10,817 bases of DNA from an uncultured Frankineae bacterium (GCA_902805805.1 CADCUE010000130.1:1-10817), one strand, 5' to 3'; positions 1-6,848 are shown, counted from the stretch's first letter. Program-made: numbers and translations. Notes: generated by a model from the sequence alone, not told the origin.

Positions 1-1662
1 GCGGGCACCGACTGCGGGCCGGGCAGACGACCGGCTGGTGCCGCGCCGGCTGCGGCCGCGCTTCACGCGGTACATGTCGGCGTCCGCCGCCCGCAGCAGC
101 GACTCCAGCGAGGTCCCGTCGACCGGGTGCAGCGCGTGCCCGATGCTCGCGCCGACGCTGACCGTGACGGCGCCGACGGCGATGGGCGCGGCCACGACCG
201 CCTCCAGCCGCTGCACCAGGCCGCCGACATCGGTCGTGTCGTGCAGCAGCACGGCGAACTCGTCGCCGCCCAGGCGGGCCACCACGTCCGACGGGCGCAC
301 GGCGCTGCGCAGGCGGGCCGCCGTGACGCGCAGCACCTCGTCACCGGCCTCGTGCCCGTGCTCGTCGTTGACGGGCTTGAACTGGTCGAGGTCCAGCAGC
401 AGCACGGCGAAGGCCTCGCGGTCGCCCCGGGCGACCTCGACGTGCGAGCGGAGCAGGGTGCGGTTGGGCAGGCCGGTCAGCGGGTCGTGCAGCGCCGCGT
501 GCGCGCTGCGCTCCGCCTGCTCGCGGACCTGGGCGTGCAGTCGGGCGTTGCACAGCGCCACGGCCAGCGAGCCGGCGTAGGCCGTCAGCTGGCTGCGCTC
601 GCGGCTGGTGAGCCGGACGGCCCCGTCGTACGTCACGACCAGCGAGCCGAGCCGCTCCTCGTCCCCGTCGAGGGGGACGCTCGCCTCGGTGCGCTCCACC
701 GGCAGTCCGGCCCGGCCCAGGGCCCGGGCCACCGTGACGGTCGGCGGGTCCGCCTGCCGGGAGGGGGCGTGCGCCTCGTCGTCGTCGGTCCCGCCCAGGC
801 GGTGCACGATCTCGCGGGCCGCGGTCGACAGGCGCAGCTCGGCGCCGTCGGCCTGCATCAGCGCCGTCACGCGGGTCAGGGCCACCCCGACGAGGACCTG
901 CTCGTCGAGCGCGGTCAGCTCGCGGCTGGCGTTCTCGAGGGCGCGCCAGGCCGCGCGGTCCTGGTTGAGCTCCAGGTAGCAGCGGTTGAGCACCGCCGCC
1001 AGCACGATGCACACCGGCGCGGCCCAGATCAGGTCCGGGTGCACCCGGGCCAGTCCCAGGCAGCCGAAGGCCAGGCCGACGTTGCACAGGAAGACGAAGA
1101 CGGTGGAGCGCAGCTGCGACGTGAGCACCGACGACAGCGGCCGGTCGGAGGCGAGCGCGATGGCGGTGTCGGTCGTGAGCTTGTTCCACACGGCCCACGC
1201 GGCGGTCCCGGACAGCAGCGCCAGGGCCGACAGCAGCGGCCGGTCCCAGCTGGGCGTGGTGACCACCCGGCAGAAGCCGGCGGCCAGCGCCATCCCGACG
1301 GCGTACGAGCCGACGTTGTGGATCCACTTCACCACCGGCTGCCCGGTGAGCAGGTAGGCCACGGCGACGGCCAGCGTGGTGAGCACGAGGTGCTCCACCG
1401 GCAGCAGCGCCAGCCCGAGCACGACGCTCAGCTCGGCCCACGTGAAGGACTCGTTGTGACGACCGATCCGCAGGTCGATGGCGGTGACGTCGGTCAGCAG
1501 CGTCATCGTCACGACCAGGACGAGGTACGGCCCGACGGCCTGGGGCGACGCGGCGCTGGCCCACAGGCCGGCGACGACGACGGCGGCTCCGAGCAGGCCC
1601 ATCGTGCTGACCAGCGCCACCAGCGCGCGAGCGCGCGGGAGGACGTGGGGCGTCCCGGTCAT
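1..1662 (-). CDS. Membrane-anchored GGDEF diguanylate cyclase (3' end outside window)
   Basis: Predicted to make cyclic di-GMP from two GTP at the membrane. I translated 554 codons from ATG at 1662 with no stop before the window edge, so the C-terminus is missing; a downstream EAL domain cannot be excluded. Residues about 12-226 hold some six or seven hydrophobic segments. Residues about 240-380 look like a GAF-type cytoplasmic domain (inference, fold only). The GGDEF domain begins at HDPLTGLPNR (392-401) and has DLDQFKPVND, an exact GGDEF signature at 465-469, and the closing ADADMYRVKRGR segment. An RxxD inhibitory site (R456-D459) lies five residues before GGDEF, the canonical spacing, so product inhibition is expected. 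The start codon overlaps the upstream protease stop (ATGA, 1659-1662), implying translational coupling; only a weak Shine-Dalgarno is visible. The family call is firm. The input signal is unknown. Confidence 0.93.
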   Translation of the reverse strand, partial: MTGTPHVLPRARALVALVSTMGLLGAAVVVAGLWASAASPQAVGPYLVLVVTMTLLTDVTAIDLRIGRHNESFTWAELSVVLGLALLPVEHLVLTTLAVAVAYLLTGQPVVKWIHNVGSYAVGMALAAGFCRVVTTPSWDRPLLSALALLSGTAAWAVWNKLTTDTAIALASDRPLSSVLTSQLRSTVFVFLCNVGLAFGCLGLARVHPDLIWAAPVCIVLAAVLNRCYLELNQDRAAWRALENASRELTALDEQVLVGVALTRVTALMQADGAELRLSTAAREIVHRLGGTDDDEAHAPSRQADPPTVTVARALGRAGLPVERTEASVPLDGDEERLGSLVVTYDGAVRLTSRERSQLTAYAGSLAVALCNARLHAQVREQAERSAHAALHDPLTGLPNRTLLRSHVEVARGDREAFAVLLLDLDQFKPVNDEHGHEAGDEVLRVTAARLRSAVRPSDVVARLGGDEFAVLLHDTTDVGGLVQRLEAVVAAPIAVGAVTVSVGASIGHALHPVDGTSLESLLRAADADMYRVKRGRSRRGTSRSSARPAVGAR

Positions 1663-3536
1663 CGGCCGCGTCCCGCCGCCGGTGTGAAGGCCTCTCCGGC
1701 CAGCCGCTTGCCGGGCGGGGGCGTGGCGCCCCAGAACGCGCTGAGGAACTCGTCGTACTCACCGGTGGTCCACTCGCCGGTGGTCCAGCCGGCGTCCTTC
1801 CAGGCGACGCCGGTCCACGTGGCGTCCTTCCAGGCGACCCCTGTCCACGGGCTGGTCACGGCGACGTCGCCGTTCCAGCTCTTGGCGCCGTACCAGCTGC
1901 CGGCCGTCCAGGTGCCGCCCTTCCACGCGACGCCGTCCCAGCCGGCGTCGGACCAGCCGACGCCCTTCCAGGCGACGCCGTTCCACTCCGAGCCCTTCCA
2001 GGCGACCCCGGTCCAGGCCTCACCGGTCCACGCCTCGCCGGCCCAGCGGCTGCCGTTCCAGGGCTGGCAGCGCACGTCGATCTCGCCGCGGATCTCGACC
2101 TGCACGCCGTCGCACGTGGAGACCACGCGCATGGCGCCCCGGCTGGCGTCGATCAGGCCGGTACCGGTCGCGGACACCACCTGCGCTCCGGCCGCGGGGA
2201 CCGCGGACATGGCGGCCTCGAGCTGCAGGCGCCCACGGCCCTGGATGTGACGGTCCACGCCGGCCACGGGCGAGGCGGTGGCCATGAGCACGCTCTTGAC
2301 CTGGTCGGGGGTCAGACCCGGGCGCGCGGCGAGCAGGAGCGCCACGGCGCCCGAGGTGATGGCCGCCGCCTGCGACGAGCCGGAGCCCCGGATGTAGCCC
2401 GGCGACACCAGCGCCTTGGGGTAGGCGGTCTCGATGGCCGAGCCGGGCGAGCGGAGGGCGACCACCGTGCGGCCGGGCGCCACCAGGTCCGGCTTGGCCA
2501 GACCCGCGGCGGTGGGGCCGCGCGAGGACCAGCCGGGCACGTCGTCGTTGGTGGCGTCGGTGTCGCCCTTGTCGTTGAGCGCTCCGACGGTGATGACCAG
2601 CGGGTCGTCGCCCGGCTTGGTGATCGTGCCGGACGCGGAGCCGCTGTTGCCGGCGGCGACGACCACGACGATGCCCTGGGCCCACAGGCGCTGCACGGCG
2701 TGGTTGATCGGGTCGACCGTCGGGGACTGCGTCGAGGCGACGCCCCACGACAGGTTCAGCACGCGGATGCCGTACTGCTCCTTGTAGGCGGAGATCCAGT
2801 GCATCGCCTGCAGGACCGTCGAGACGTCGACGACACCGTTGCGCCCGGCGACCTTGACGGCGACGACGTGGGCAGCGGGGGCGACACCGGTGTACGCACC
2901 GCCGGTGCGGGTGGCGGAGGCGGCGCCGTTCCCGGCGATCAGGCCCGCCATGACGGTCCCGTGGCCGTAGGTGTCGACCAGGCTCGCCTCGCCCGAGAGG
3001 TCCGGTCCGTGCACCAGGCGTCCCTCGAGGTCCGGCAGCGGCGACACGCCGGTGTCGAGGACGGCGACGCCGACGCCCTTGCCGTAGTTGCCGCGCGTCC
3101 AGCTCGGCACGGCCTGCATCGTCTTGGCGAAGGTCGAGGCGGTGCTCGTCTCGTCCCAGGCGTAGTTCACGAAGCGACCCTCGCGGTCGGCCGTCACGGA
3201 CCGGACCTGCGCGGAGTCGGCGAGGCGGCGCAGCTGCGCGGCGGGGACGACCGCCGAGACGCCGTCCACCAGCGGCAGTGCGCGCAGGACCCGGCCGCCC
3301 GCGGCCCGGACCGCGTCGGCCACGCCGGCGCCGCCGGTCACGATGACGCGGGCGTCGGGGCCGGTCAGCGCCAGACCGGGGTCGAGGACCCCCGCCGCGG
3401 ACACCGGTGCCGCCGCCCGGCTCGGTCCCGCCGCCAGCGCGGGCACGACGGAGACGGCCTGGGCGAGCACCGCCAGGAGCAGTGCGATCAGGACGGCTCG
3501 GGTGCCGCGGGCATGGAACGGGGCAGGGGGTGCCAT
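1659..3536 (-). CDS. Secreted S8 subtilisin-like serine protease with Trp-pentad C-terminal tail
   Basis: A 625-residue predicted extracellular endopeptidase. Residues 1-36 form a Sec-type signal peptide with likely cleavage after ALA. Residues about 37-125 resemble a short inhibitor-like propeptide. The peptidase domain (about 150-445) shows all S8 landmarks: Asp161 in VAVLDTGVSPLPDL, His192 in YGHGTVMAGLIAG, oxyanion Asn297 in VAAGNSGS, and Ser388 in GSGSSQAAAITSGA. The usual GTSMAxP around the serine reads GSSQAAA, so the conserved Pro is Ala392. A linker containing GTGLIDASRG (458-467) leads to a tail with Trp every five residues (493-589). The tail may bind cell wall or surface, but this is unproven. 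Start ATG 3536 has GGAGG (3543-3547) six bases upstream. It is the first gene of a pair with the diguanylate cyclase and is preceded by a sigma-28-like promoter. No sortase signal or C-terminal membrane helix is visible. Confidence 0.94.
   Translation of the reverse strand: MAPPAPFHARGTRAVLIALLLAVLAQAVSVVPALAAGPSRAAAPVSAAGVLDPGLALTGPDARVIVTGGAGVADAVRAAGGRVLRALPLVDGVSAVVPAAQLRRLADSAQVRSVTADREGRFVNYAWDETSTASTFAKTMQAVPSWTRGNYGKGVGVAVLDTGVSPLPDLEGRLVHGPDLSGEASLVDTYGHGTVMAGLIAGNGAASATRTGGAYTGVAPAAHVVAVKVAGRNGVVDVSTVLQAMHWISAYKEQYGIRVLNLSWGVASTQSPTVDPINHAVQRLWAQGIVVVVAAGNSGSASGTITKPGDDPLVITVGALNDKGDTDATNDDVPGWSSRGPTAAGLAKPDLVAPGRTVVALRSPGSAIETAYPKALVSPGYIRGSGSSQAAAITSGAVALLLAARPGLTPDQVKSVLMATASPVAGVDRHIQGRGRLQLEAAMSAVPAAGAQVVSATGTGLIDASRGAMRVVSTCDGVQVEIRGEIDVRCQPWNGSRWAGEAWTGEAWTGVAWKGSEWNGVAWKGVGWSDAGWDGVAWKGGTWTAGSWYGAKSWNGDVAVTSPWTGVAWKDATWTGVAWKDAGWTTGEWTTGEYDEFLSAFWGATPPPGKRLAGEAFTPAAGRGR
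1758..2060 (-). repeat. Tryptophan pentad repeat region in the subtilase tail
   Basis: This stretch encodes residues 493-593. Trp occurs at 493, 498, 503, 508, 513, 518, 523, 528, 533, 538, 543 and 548, an unbroken period of five. One inserted residue then shifts the phase to W554, W559 is absent, and the period resumes at W564, 569, 574, 579, 584 and 589. The unit is roughly W-[TKN]-[GD]-x-[AGE]; GVAWK recurs five times and WTGVAWKDA is tandemly duplicated (564-582). The DNA repeats in 15-bp units, seen on the plus strand as recurring tccaggcgac and gtccacg strings. Expansion by unit duplication is an inference. Confidence 0.95.
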
Positions 3537-3547
3537 GTCGGTCCTCC

Positions 3548-3578
3548 GGGTGTCGCGTCACCCGCTCGGAGCAGCGGG
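3548..3578 (-). promoter_or_regulatory. Leader with two mutually exclusive hairpins before the subtilase
   Basis: Read on the transcript strand, CCCGCT-GCTCCG-AGCGGG (3561-3578) is a perfect 6-bp stem with a 6-base loop. GGGTG-ACGCGA-CACCC (3548-3563) is a perfect 5-bp stem. They share the GGG at 3561-3563, so only one can form at a time. The second stem ends directly against the GGAGG ribosome binding site (3543-3547) and could limit access to it. A third short palindrome, GGGTC-TCA-GACCC (3577-3589), lies at the presumed transcription start and may be only partly transcribed. Function is inference; short GC-rich stems arise easily in such DNA. Confidence 0.4.
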
Positions 3579-3589
3579 GTCTGAGACCC

Positions 3590-3616
3590 TTGTCGGCACT
3601 CGGGCCCAGGACTTGA
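3590..3616 (-). promoter_or_regulatory. Sigma-28 (FliA/WhiG-type) promoter for the protease-cyclase operon
   Basis: On the minus strand the sequence reads TCAAGTCC (3609-3616), an 11-base spacer (3598-3608), then GCCGACAA (3590-3597). The established FliA consensus is TAAAGTTT-N11-GCCGATAA. The -10 box matches at 7 of 8 positions, the -35 box keeps T-AAGT, and the spacer is exact. Transcription would start near 3582, about 45 bases before the protease ATG. This suggests the operon belongs to a motility or sporulation-type sigma-28 regulon. I saw no comparable element elsewhere in the window, although I did not scan exhaustively. Confidence 0.72.
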
Positions 3617-3650
3617 GCACTCGTACGGAGCAATCTCGTGCGCCGTCCGG

Positions 3651-3671
3651 GGCAGCGCCCGGGGTGCTGCC
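3651..3671 (-). terminator. Possible hairpin terminator after the kinase gene
   Basis: Downstream of the kinase stop the transcript would contain GGCAGC, a 9-base loop, and GCTGCC: a perfect 6-bp GC-rich stem. No U-tract follows, so it is not a classical intrinsic terminator, although actinobacterial terminators often lack one. Its position at the end of the polyol operon and before the next promoter fits the role. Confidence 0.38.
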
Positions 3672-3684
3672 GGTCGAGCGGACC

Positions 3685-4320
3685 TCAGCCCGGGCCGAGC
3701 CGCAGCACGAGGTCCGCACGGTGCCTGCTCTGCTCGACGAGCCGGGCGTTGCGCTCGTCGCTGGTCAGCACCCAGTGCTCGGCGTCCGGGGCGGACCTGC
3801 CGTGCGCGACGTGCCGTGCCACCAGGCGCTGCACGCGCGTGCCCGGCTCGAGGTCGAGGTACCAGCACTCGGTGAGCAGCTCGCGCACCGGGGCGAAGGG
3901 GCCGTCCGACAGCAGGTAGTTGCCTTCCGTGACCACCAGCGGCGTCTCCCGCGGCACCGCCAGCTCACCCGCCACCGCCTGCTCCTGCTCGCGGTGGAAC
4001 ACCGGGGCGTAGACGACGTCGTCCTCGCGCGAGCGCAGCCGTCGCAGCAGGTGCACGTAGCCGGCGGCGTCGAAGGTGTCCGGAGCGCCCTTGCGCCGGC
4101 GCCGCCCCAGCCGCTCGAGCTCGGGATCGGCCAGGTGGAAGCCGTCCATGGGCACCAGCACGGCCCGGTCGTGCAGCGCCGCGACGAGGGCAGCGGCCAG
4201 CGTCGACTTGCCGGCGCCCGGCGCACCGGCGATGCCCAGCAGCGCCCGGTCGCCGGGAGCGGCGAGCGACGCGGCCCGGTCGACGAGCTGGTCGAGGGAC
4301 CGGCGCTGCGCGGCGCTCAC
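3685..4320 (-). CDS. P-loop kinase of the uridine kinase / phosphoribulokinase / PanK-like group
   Basis: A 211-residue cytoplasmic kinase if started at GTG 4320. It has a Walker A loop GAPGAGKST (32-40), MDGFHL (58-63; Asp59 is a likely catalytic or substrate-contact residue), RKGAPDTFDAAG (76-87), and VVTEGNYLL (129-137). This motif order is typical of the 'nucleoside/nucleotide kinase family' related to YggC and rhizobial FrcK, found in sugar or polyol operons. The substrate is not determinable here; phosphorylating the ketose made by the neighbouring dehydrogenases is an inference. An ATG at 4383 would overlap the preceding gene by 44 bases and add a low-complexity leader. GTG 4320, with GGGGAC upstream and 19 bases after the dehydrogenase stop, fits the family's N-terminus better. 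It is the last gene of the operon. Confidence 0.82.
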   Translation of the reverse strand: MSAAQRRSLDQLVDRAASLAAPGDRALLGIAGAPGAGKSTLAAALVAALHDRAVLVPMDGFHLADPELERLGRRRRKGAPDTFDAAGYVHLLRRLRSREDDVVYAPVFHREQEQAVAGELAVPRETPLVVTEGNYLLSDGPFAPVRELLTECWYLDLEPGTRVQRLVARHVAHGRSAPDAEHWVLTSDERNARLVEQSRHRADLVLRLGPG

Positions 4321-4339
4321 GCCCGTCCCCGTCGACCGG

Positions 4340-5353
4340 TCAGGACCCAGGACGGACGACCGCCTTGACCGAGGTGGGGTCACGCCGGCTCGCGGTCAGC
4401 GCCTCCACCGCGTCGGCCAGGGCGTACGTCCCGGTGACCAGCCGGTCGAGGTCGACGCGACCGGACGTCACCAGGGCGATGGCCGTGGGCCAGGTGTTGG
4501 CGTAGCGGAACGTGCCCGTCAGCTCGAGCTCGCGCTCCTGCACCACCGACAGCGGCAGCGGCACCTCGTCGCCGCCCATGCCCACCAGCACCCCCCGGCC
4601 GGCCCGGTCGAGCGCCCGGATCCCGTCGCTGATCGCGGGCGGGAAGCCGGAGCACTCGAGCAGCACCTGCGGCTTGCGCGACAGGTCGACCACGCTGCTC
4701 TCGCGGGCGTCGACGACGTCGGTCGCGCCCAGGTCGCGGGCCAGGGCGAGCCGGGCCGGGTTGACGTCCGACACGACGACCTCCGTCGCGCCGAAGGCGA
4801 GGGCGGTCTGGACGCTGACCAGCCCGATGGGGCCTGCGCCGGTGATGAGCACCCGCGATCCGGCGGTGATCCCGCCCTTGCGGCAGGCCCAGATGCCGAC
4901 GGACAGCGGCTCGAGCAGGGCGGCCGCGTCGTCGCTCATGCTGTCCGGGACCGGGTGGGCGAAGGCCTCGTGGACGACGACGTGCTCGGCGAACGCGCCG
5001 TCGATCGGCGGCGTCGCGAAGAAGCGCATGTCGGGGCAGAGGTTGTAGCGGCCGGCCCGGCACTGCTCGCAGACCAGGTCCGGCACGCCGGGCTCGAGCG
5101 AGACCCGCTGGCCCGGCCGCAGCGAGGTGACCCCCGCACCGACGGCGACGACCTCACCGGAGGCCTCGTGCCCGAGCACGAGGGGCTGCTCGACGACAAA
5201 GGCGCCGATGCGCCCGTGGTCGTAGTAGTGGGTGTCCGATCCGCACACGCCGACGGAGGCGACGCGCACCTTCACCTGGCCCGGGCCGGCGTCGGGCTCG
5301 GGCCGCTCCTCGAGGACGAGGTCTCCCGGACCGTTGAGCACGGCGACACGCAT
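4340..5353 (-). CDS. Zinc-dependent polyol dehydrogenase (sorbitol/xylitol dehydrogenase type, MDR superfamily)
   Basis: A 337-residue medium-chain dehydrogenase predicted to oxidise a polyol to a ketose using NAD. Catalytic zinc ligands are visible as Cys37 (VGVCGSD), His61-Glu62 (GHEASG) and Glu148 (LLEPLSVG). The HYYDHGRIG and RYNLCPDMRFFATPP segments are characteristic of sorbitol/xylitol dehydrogenases. The Rossmann loop is GAGPIG (172-177), and Asp196 after the second strand favours NAD over NADP. The structural-zinc lobe has Cys95, Cys98 and Cys106, but the first position is Asp92 instead of Cys. Two ATGs are possible: 5359 overlaps the upstream stop (ATGA), while 5353 sits seven bases after GGAGG and is preferred. 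Exact substrate (sorbitol, xylitol, arabinitol or similar) is uncertain. Confidence 0.9.
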   Translation of the reverse strand: MRVAVLNGPGDLVLEERPEPDAGPGQVKVRVASVGVCGSDTHYYDHGRIGAFVVEQPLVLGHEASGEVVAVGAGVTSLRPGQRVSLEPGVPDLVCEQCRAGRYNLCPDMRFFATPPIDGAFAEHVVVHEAFAHPVPDSMSDDAAALLEPLSVGIWACRKGGITAGSRVLITGAGPIGLVSVQTALAFGATEVVVSDVNPARLALARDLGATDVVDARESSVVDLSRKPQVLLECSGFPPAISDGIRALDRAGRGVLVGMGGDEVPLPLSVVQERELELTGTFRYANTWPTAIALVTSGRVDLDRLVTGTYALADAVEALTASRRDPTSVKAVVRPGS

Positions 5354-5355
5354 GG

Positions 5356-6846
5356 TCATCCCTCCAGGAGGACGGCGGCCCGGAGCCGCTCGAGCGTCGC
5401 CCGGGCTCCGACCCGGTGCAGCGAGTCCAGTGCCCACAGGTACGGCTCGACGAACCGCGGCTCGTCGACGAGGTCGCCGAACAGGGACCGGTCGCGCAGG
5501 AACGCGAGCGGGTCGTCGGCCTGCCGCTGCGCGGCTGCGGTCAGCGAGTCGCGCAGCCGGTCGACGACCTCGATCGGCGTGCCCTGCTCGTCGACGCCCT
5601 CCGCGTAGCGGGCCCAGCTGGCGACGACGGTGGCGGCCAGGCCGACGCTGCCGCCGGTCTCGAGGTTGCGCCGCACGACGGGCAGCAGCCACTTGGGGAT
5701 GCGGTCCGAGCTCTCCGCGCACAGGCGTGCGACGGTGTCGCGGACGTGGGCGTTCGAGAAGCGCTCGAGCAGCTGGGAGCGGTAGACCGCGAGGTCGATG
5801 CCCGGGACGGCCGGCAGGGTCGGCGAGCCCTCCTGCTCCATGTACGCCCGCAGGAAGTCGGCGAACAGCGGGTCCTGGGCGACGTCGTGCACGAAGCGGT
5901 AGCCGGCCAGGTGGCCGAGGTAGCACAGCGCCTGGTGGCTGGCGTTGAGCAGCCTCAGCTTCATCAGCTCGTACGGCTCCACGTCGCCGACGACCTGGAC
6001 ACCGGCGTCCTCCCACGGCGGCCGGCCGGCTCCGAAGCTGTCCTCGAGCACCCACTGCGTGAACGGCTCGCAGACGACCGGCCACCGGTCGGCCACGCCG
6101 TACCGGTCGGCGACCGCCGCCCGGTCCTCGTCGGTGGTGACCGGGGTGATGCGGTCGACCATGGAGTCGGGGAAGCGGACCTCCTGCTCCACCCACTCCC
6201 CCAGGGCCGGGTCGCGCAGCCGGGCGAAGGCGCCGAACGCCCGGCGGGCCGCTGCGCCGTTGCCCGCGATGTTGTCGCACGACATCACGGTGAAGGCCGG
6301 GGTGCTGCGTGCGCGGCGACGCACGAGCGCCTCGGTGACCAGGCCGAAGGTGGTCCGGGGCACGGCCCCCGCCTGCAGGTCGTGCCGCACGTCCGGCGCG
6401 TCCTCGACGAACTCCCCGGTCAGCGGGTCGAGGTTGTAGCCGCCCTCGGTGACCGTGAGCGAGACGATCCGGACGGCGGGGTCCGCCATCCGCTCGATCA
6501 CGCGCTCCGGGTCGTCCGGCGCCAGCAGGTACTCCACGATCGAGCCGACGACCCGCGCCTCCCACGTCCCGTCGGGCGCCTTCTCCACGAGCGTGTAGAG
6601 CCCGTCCTGGGCGATCAGCGCGTCGCGCATCCGCGCGTCCGACGGCAGGACGCCGACACCGCAGATCGCCCAGTCCAGCGCCTGACCGTCGCTCATCAGC
6701 CGGTCCAGGTACAGCGCCTCGTGCGCCCGGTGGAAGCCGCCGACGCCCAGGTGGACGATGCCGACCCGCAGTGCCGACCGGTCGTACGCCGGCACGGCCA
6801 GCCGCTCGCCCAGCTCCGCCAGCGTCGTGTCCCCCAGGGCAGTCAT
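5356..6846 (-). CDS. Mannitol 2-dehydrogenase-type polyol dehydrogenase (long-chain PSLDR family)
   Basis: A 496-residue NAD-dependent secondary-alcohol dehydrogenase, expected to convert D-mannitol to D-fructose or D-arabinitol to D-xylulose. The N-terminal nucleotide-binding segment is VGIVHLGVGGFHRAH (28-42). MSCDNIAGNG (188-197) includes Asn192, and KLRLLNASH (296-304) gives the catalytic Lys296, Asn301 and His304. These match Asn191, Lys295, Asn300 and His303 of the well-studied Pseudomonas fluorescens mannitol 2-dehydrogenase with a constant one-residue offset, and the length is nearly identical. ATG 6846 starts two bases after the permease stop; the Shine-Dalgarno is weak, so coupled translation is likely. 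Family assignment is firm. Mannitol versus arabinitol or sorbitol preference cannot be told from sequence alone. Confidence 0.92.
   Translation of the reverse strand: MTALGDTTLAELGERLAVPAYDRSALRVGIVHLGVGGFHRAHEALYLDRLMSDGQALDWAICGVGVLPSDARMRDALIAQDGLYTLVEKAPDGTWEARVVGSIVEYLLAPDDPERVIERMADPAVRIVSLTVTEGGYNLDPLTGEFVEDAPDVRHDLQAGAVPRTTFGLVTEALVRRRARSTPAFTVMSCDNIAGNGAAARRAFGAFARLRDPALGEWVEQEVRFPDSMVDRITPVTTDEDRAAVADRYGVADRWPVVCEPFTQWVLEDSFGAGRPPWEDAGVQVVGDVEPYELMKLRLLNASHQALCYLGHLAGYRFVHDVAQDPLFADFLRAYMEQEGSPTLPAVPGIDLAVYRSQLLERFSNAHVRDTVARLCAESSDRIPKWLLPVVRRNLETGGSVGLAATVVASWARYAEGVDEQGTPIEVVDRLRDSLTAAAQRQADDPLAFLRDRSLFGDLVDEPRFVEPYLWALDSLHRVGARATLERLRAAVLLEG
5361..5365 (-). promoter_or_regulatory. 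Ribosome binding site deciding the zinc dehydrogenase start
   Basis: GGAGG here lies seven bases before ATG 5353 but only one base before ATG 5359, so the shorter start (MRVAVLNGPG) is favoured. The site lies inside the last codons of the upstream mannitol dehydrogenase gene. Confidence 0.7.
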
Positions 6847-6848
6847 GC

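Noticed and set aside
1758..2060. CRISPR array or intergenic tandem repeat
   Set aside because: The 15-bp periodicity is in frame within the protease gene and is explained by the encoded Trp pentads. There are no spacers.
127..2250. Long plus-strand open frame (707 codons) over the cyclase and protease genes
   Set aside because: It is antisense to two well-supported genes, is rich in Gln, Arg, Gly and His as expected from a high-GC shadow frame, and shows no recognisable domain.
3548..3578. ANTAR-target tandem hairpins in the protease leader
   Set aside because: The hexanucleotide loops are GCTCCG and ACGCGA. Neither has the required A at position 1 together with G at position 4, and the stems overlap and are not in tandem.
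3616..3632. Third copy of the GCTCGTACGAGC operator upstream of the protease
   Set aside because: The sequence ctcgtacggag shares only the common CGTACG core and is not a full match. Similar partial matches occur inside coding regions, so chance is likely.
3537..3684. Cyclic di-GMP riboswitch (GEMM type) in the leader of the protease-cyclase operon
   Set aside because: Tempting given the cyclase, but I see no GEMM-I or GEMM-II core signatures and the transcribed leader is only about 45 bases, too short for the known aptamers.
4340..6565. A single 741-residue minus-strand protein ending in the zinc dehydrogenase
   Set aside because: The first 400 residues are an out-of-frame reading of the mannitol dehydrogenase. 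The real start is the ATG at 5353 (or 5359), with its own ribosome binding site.
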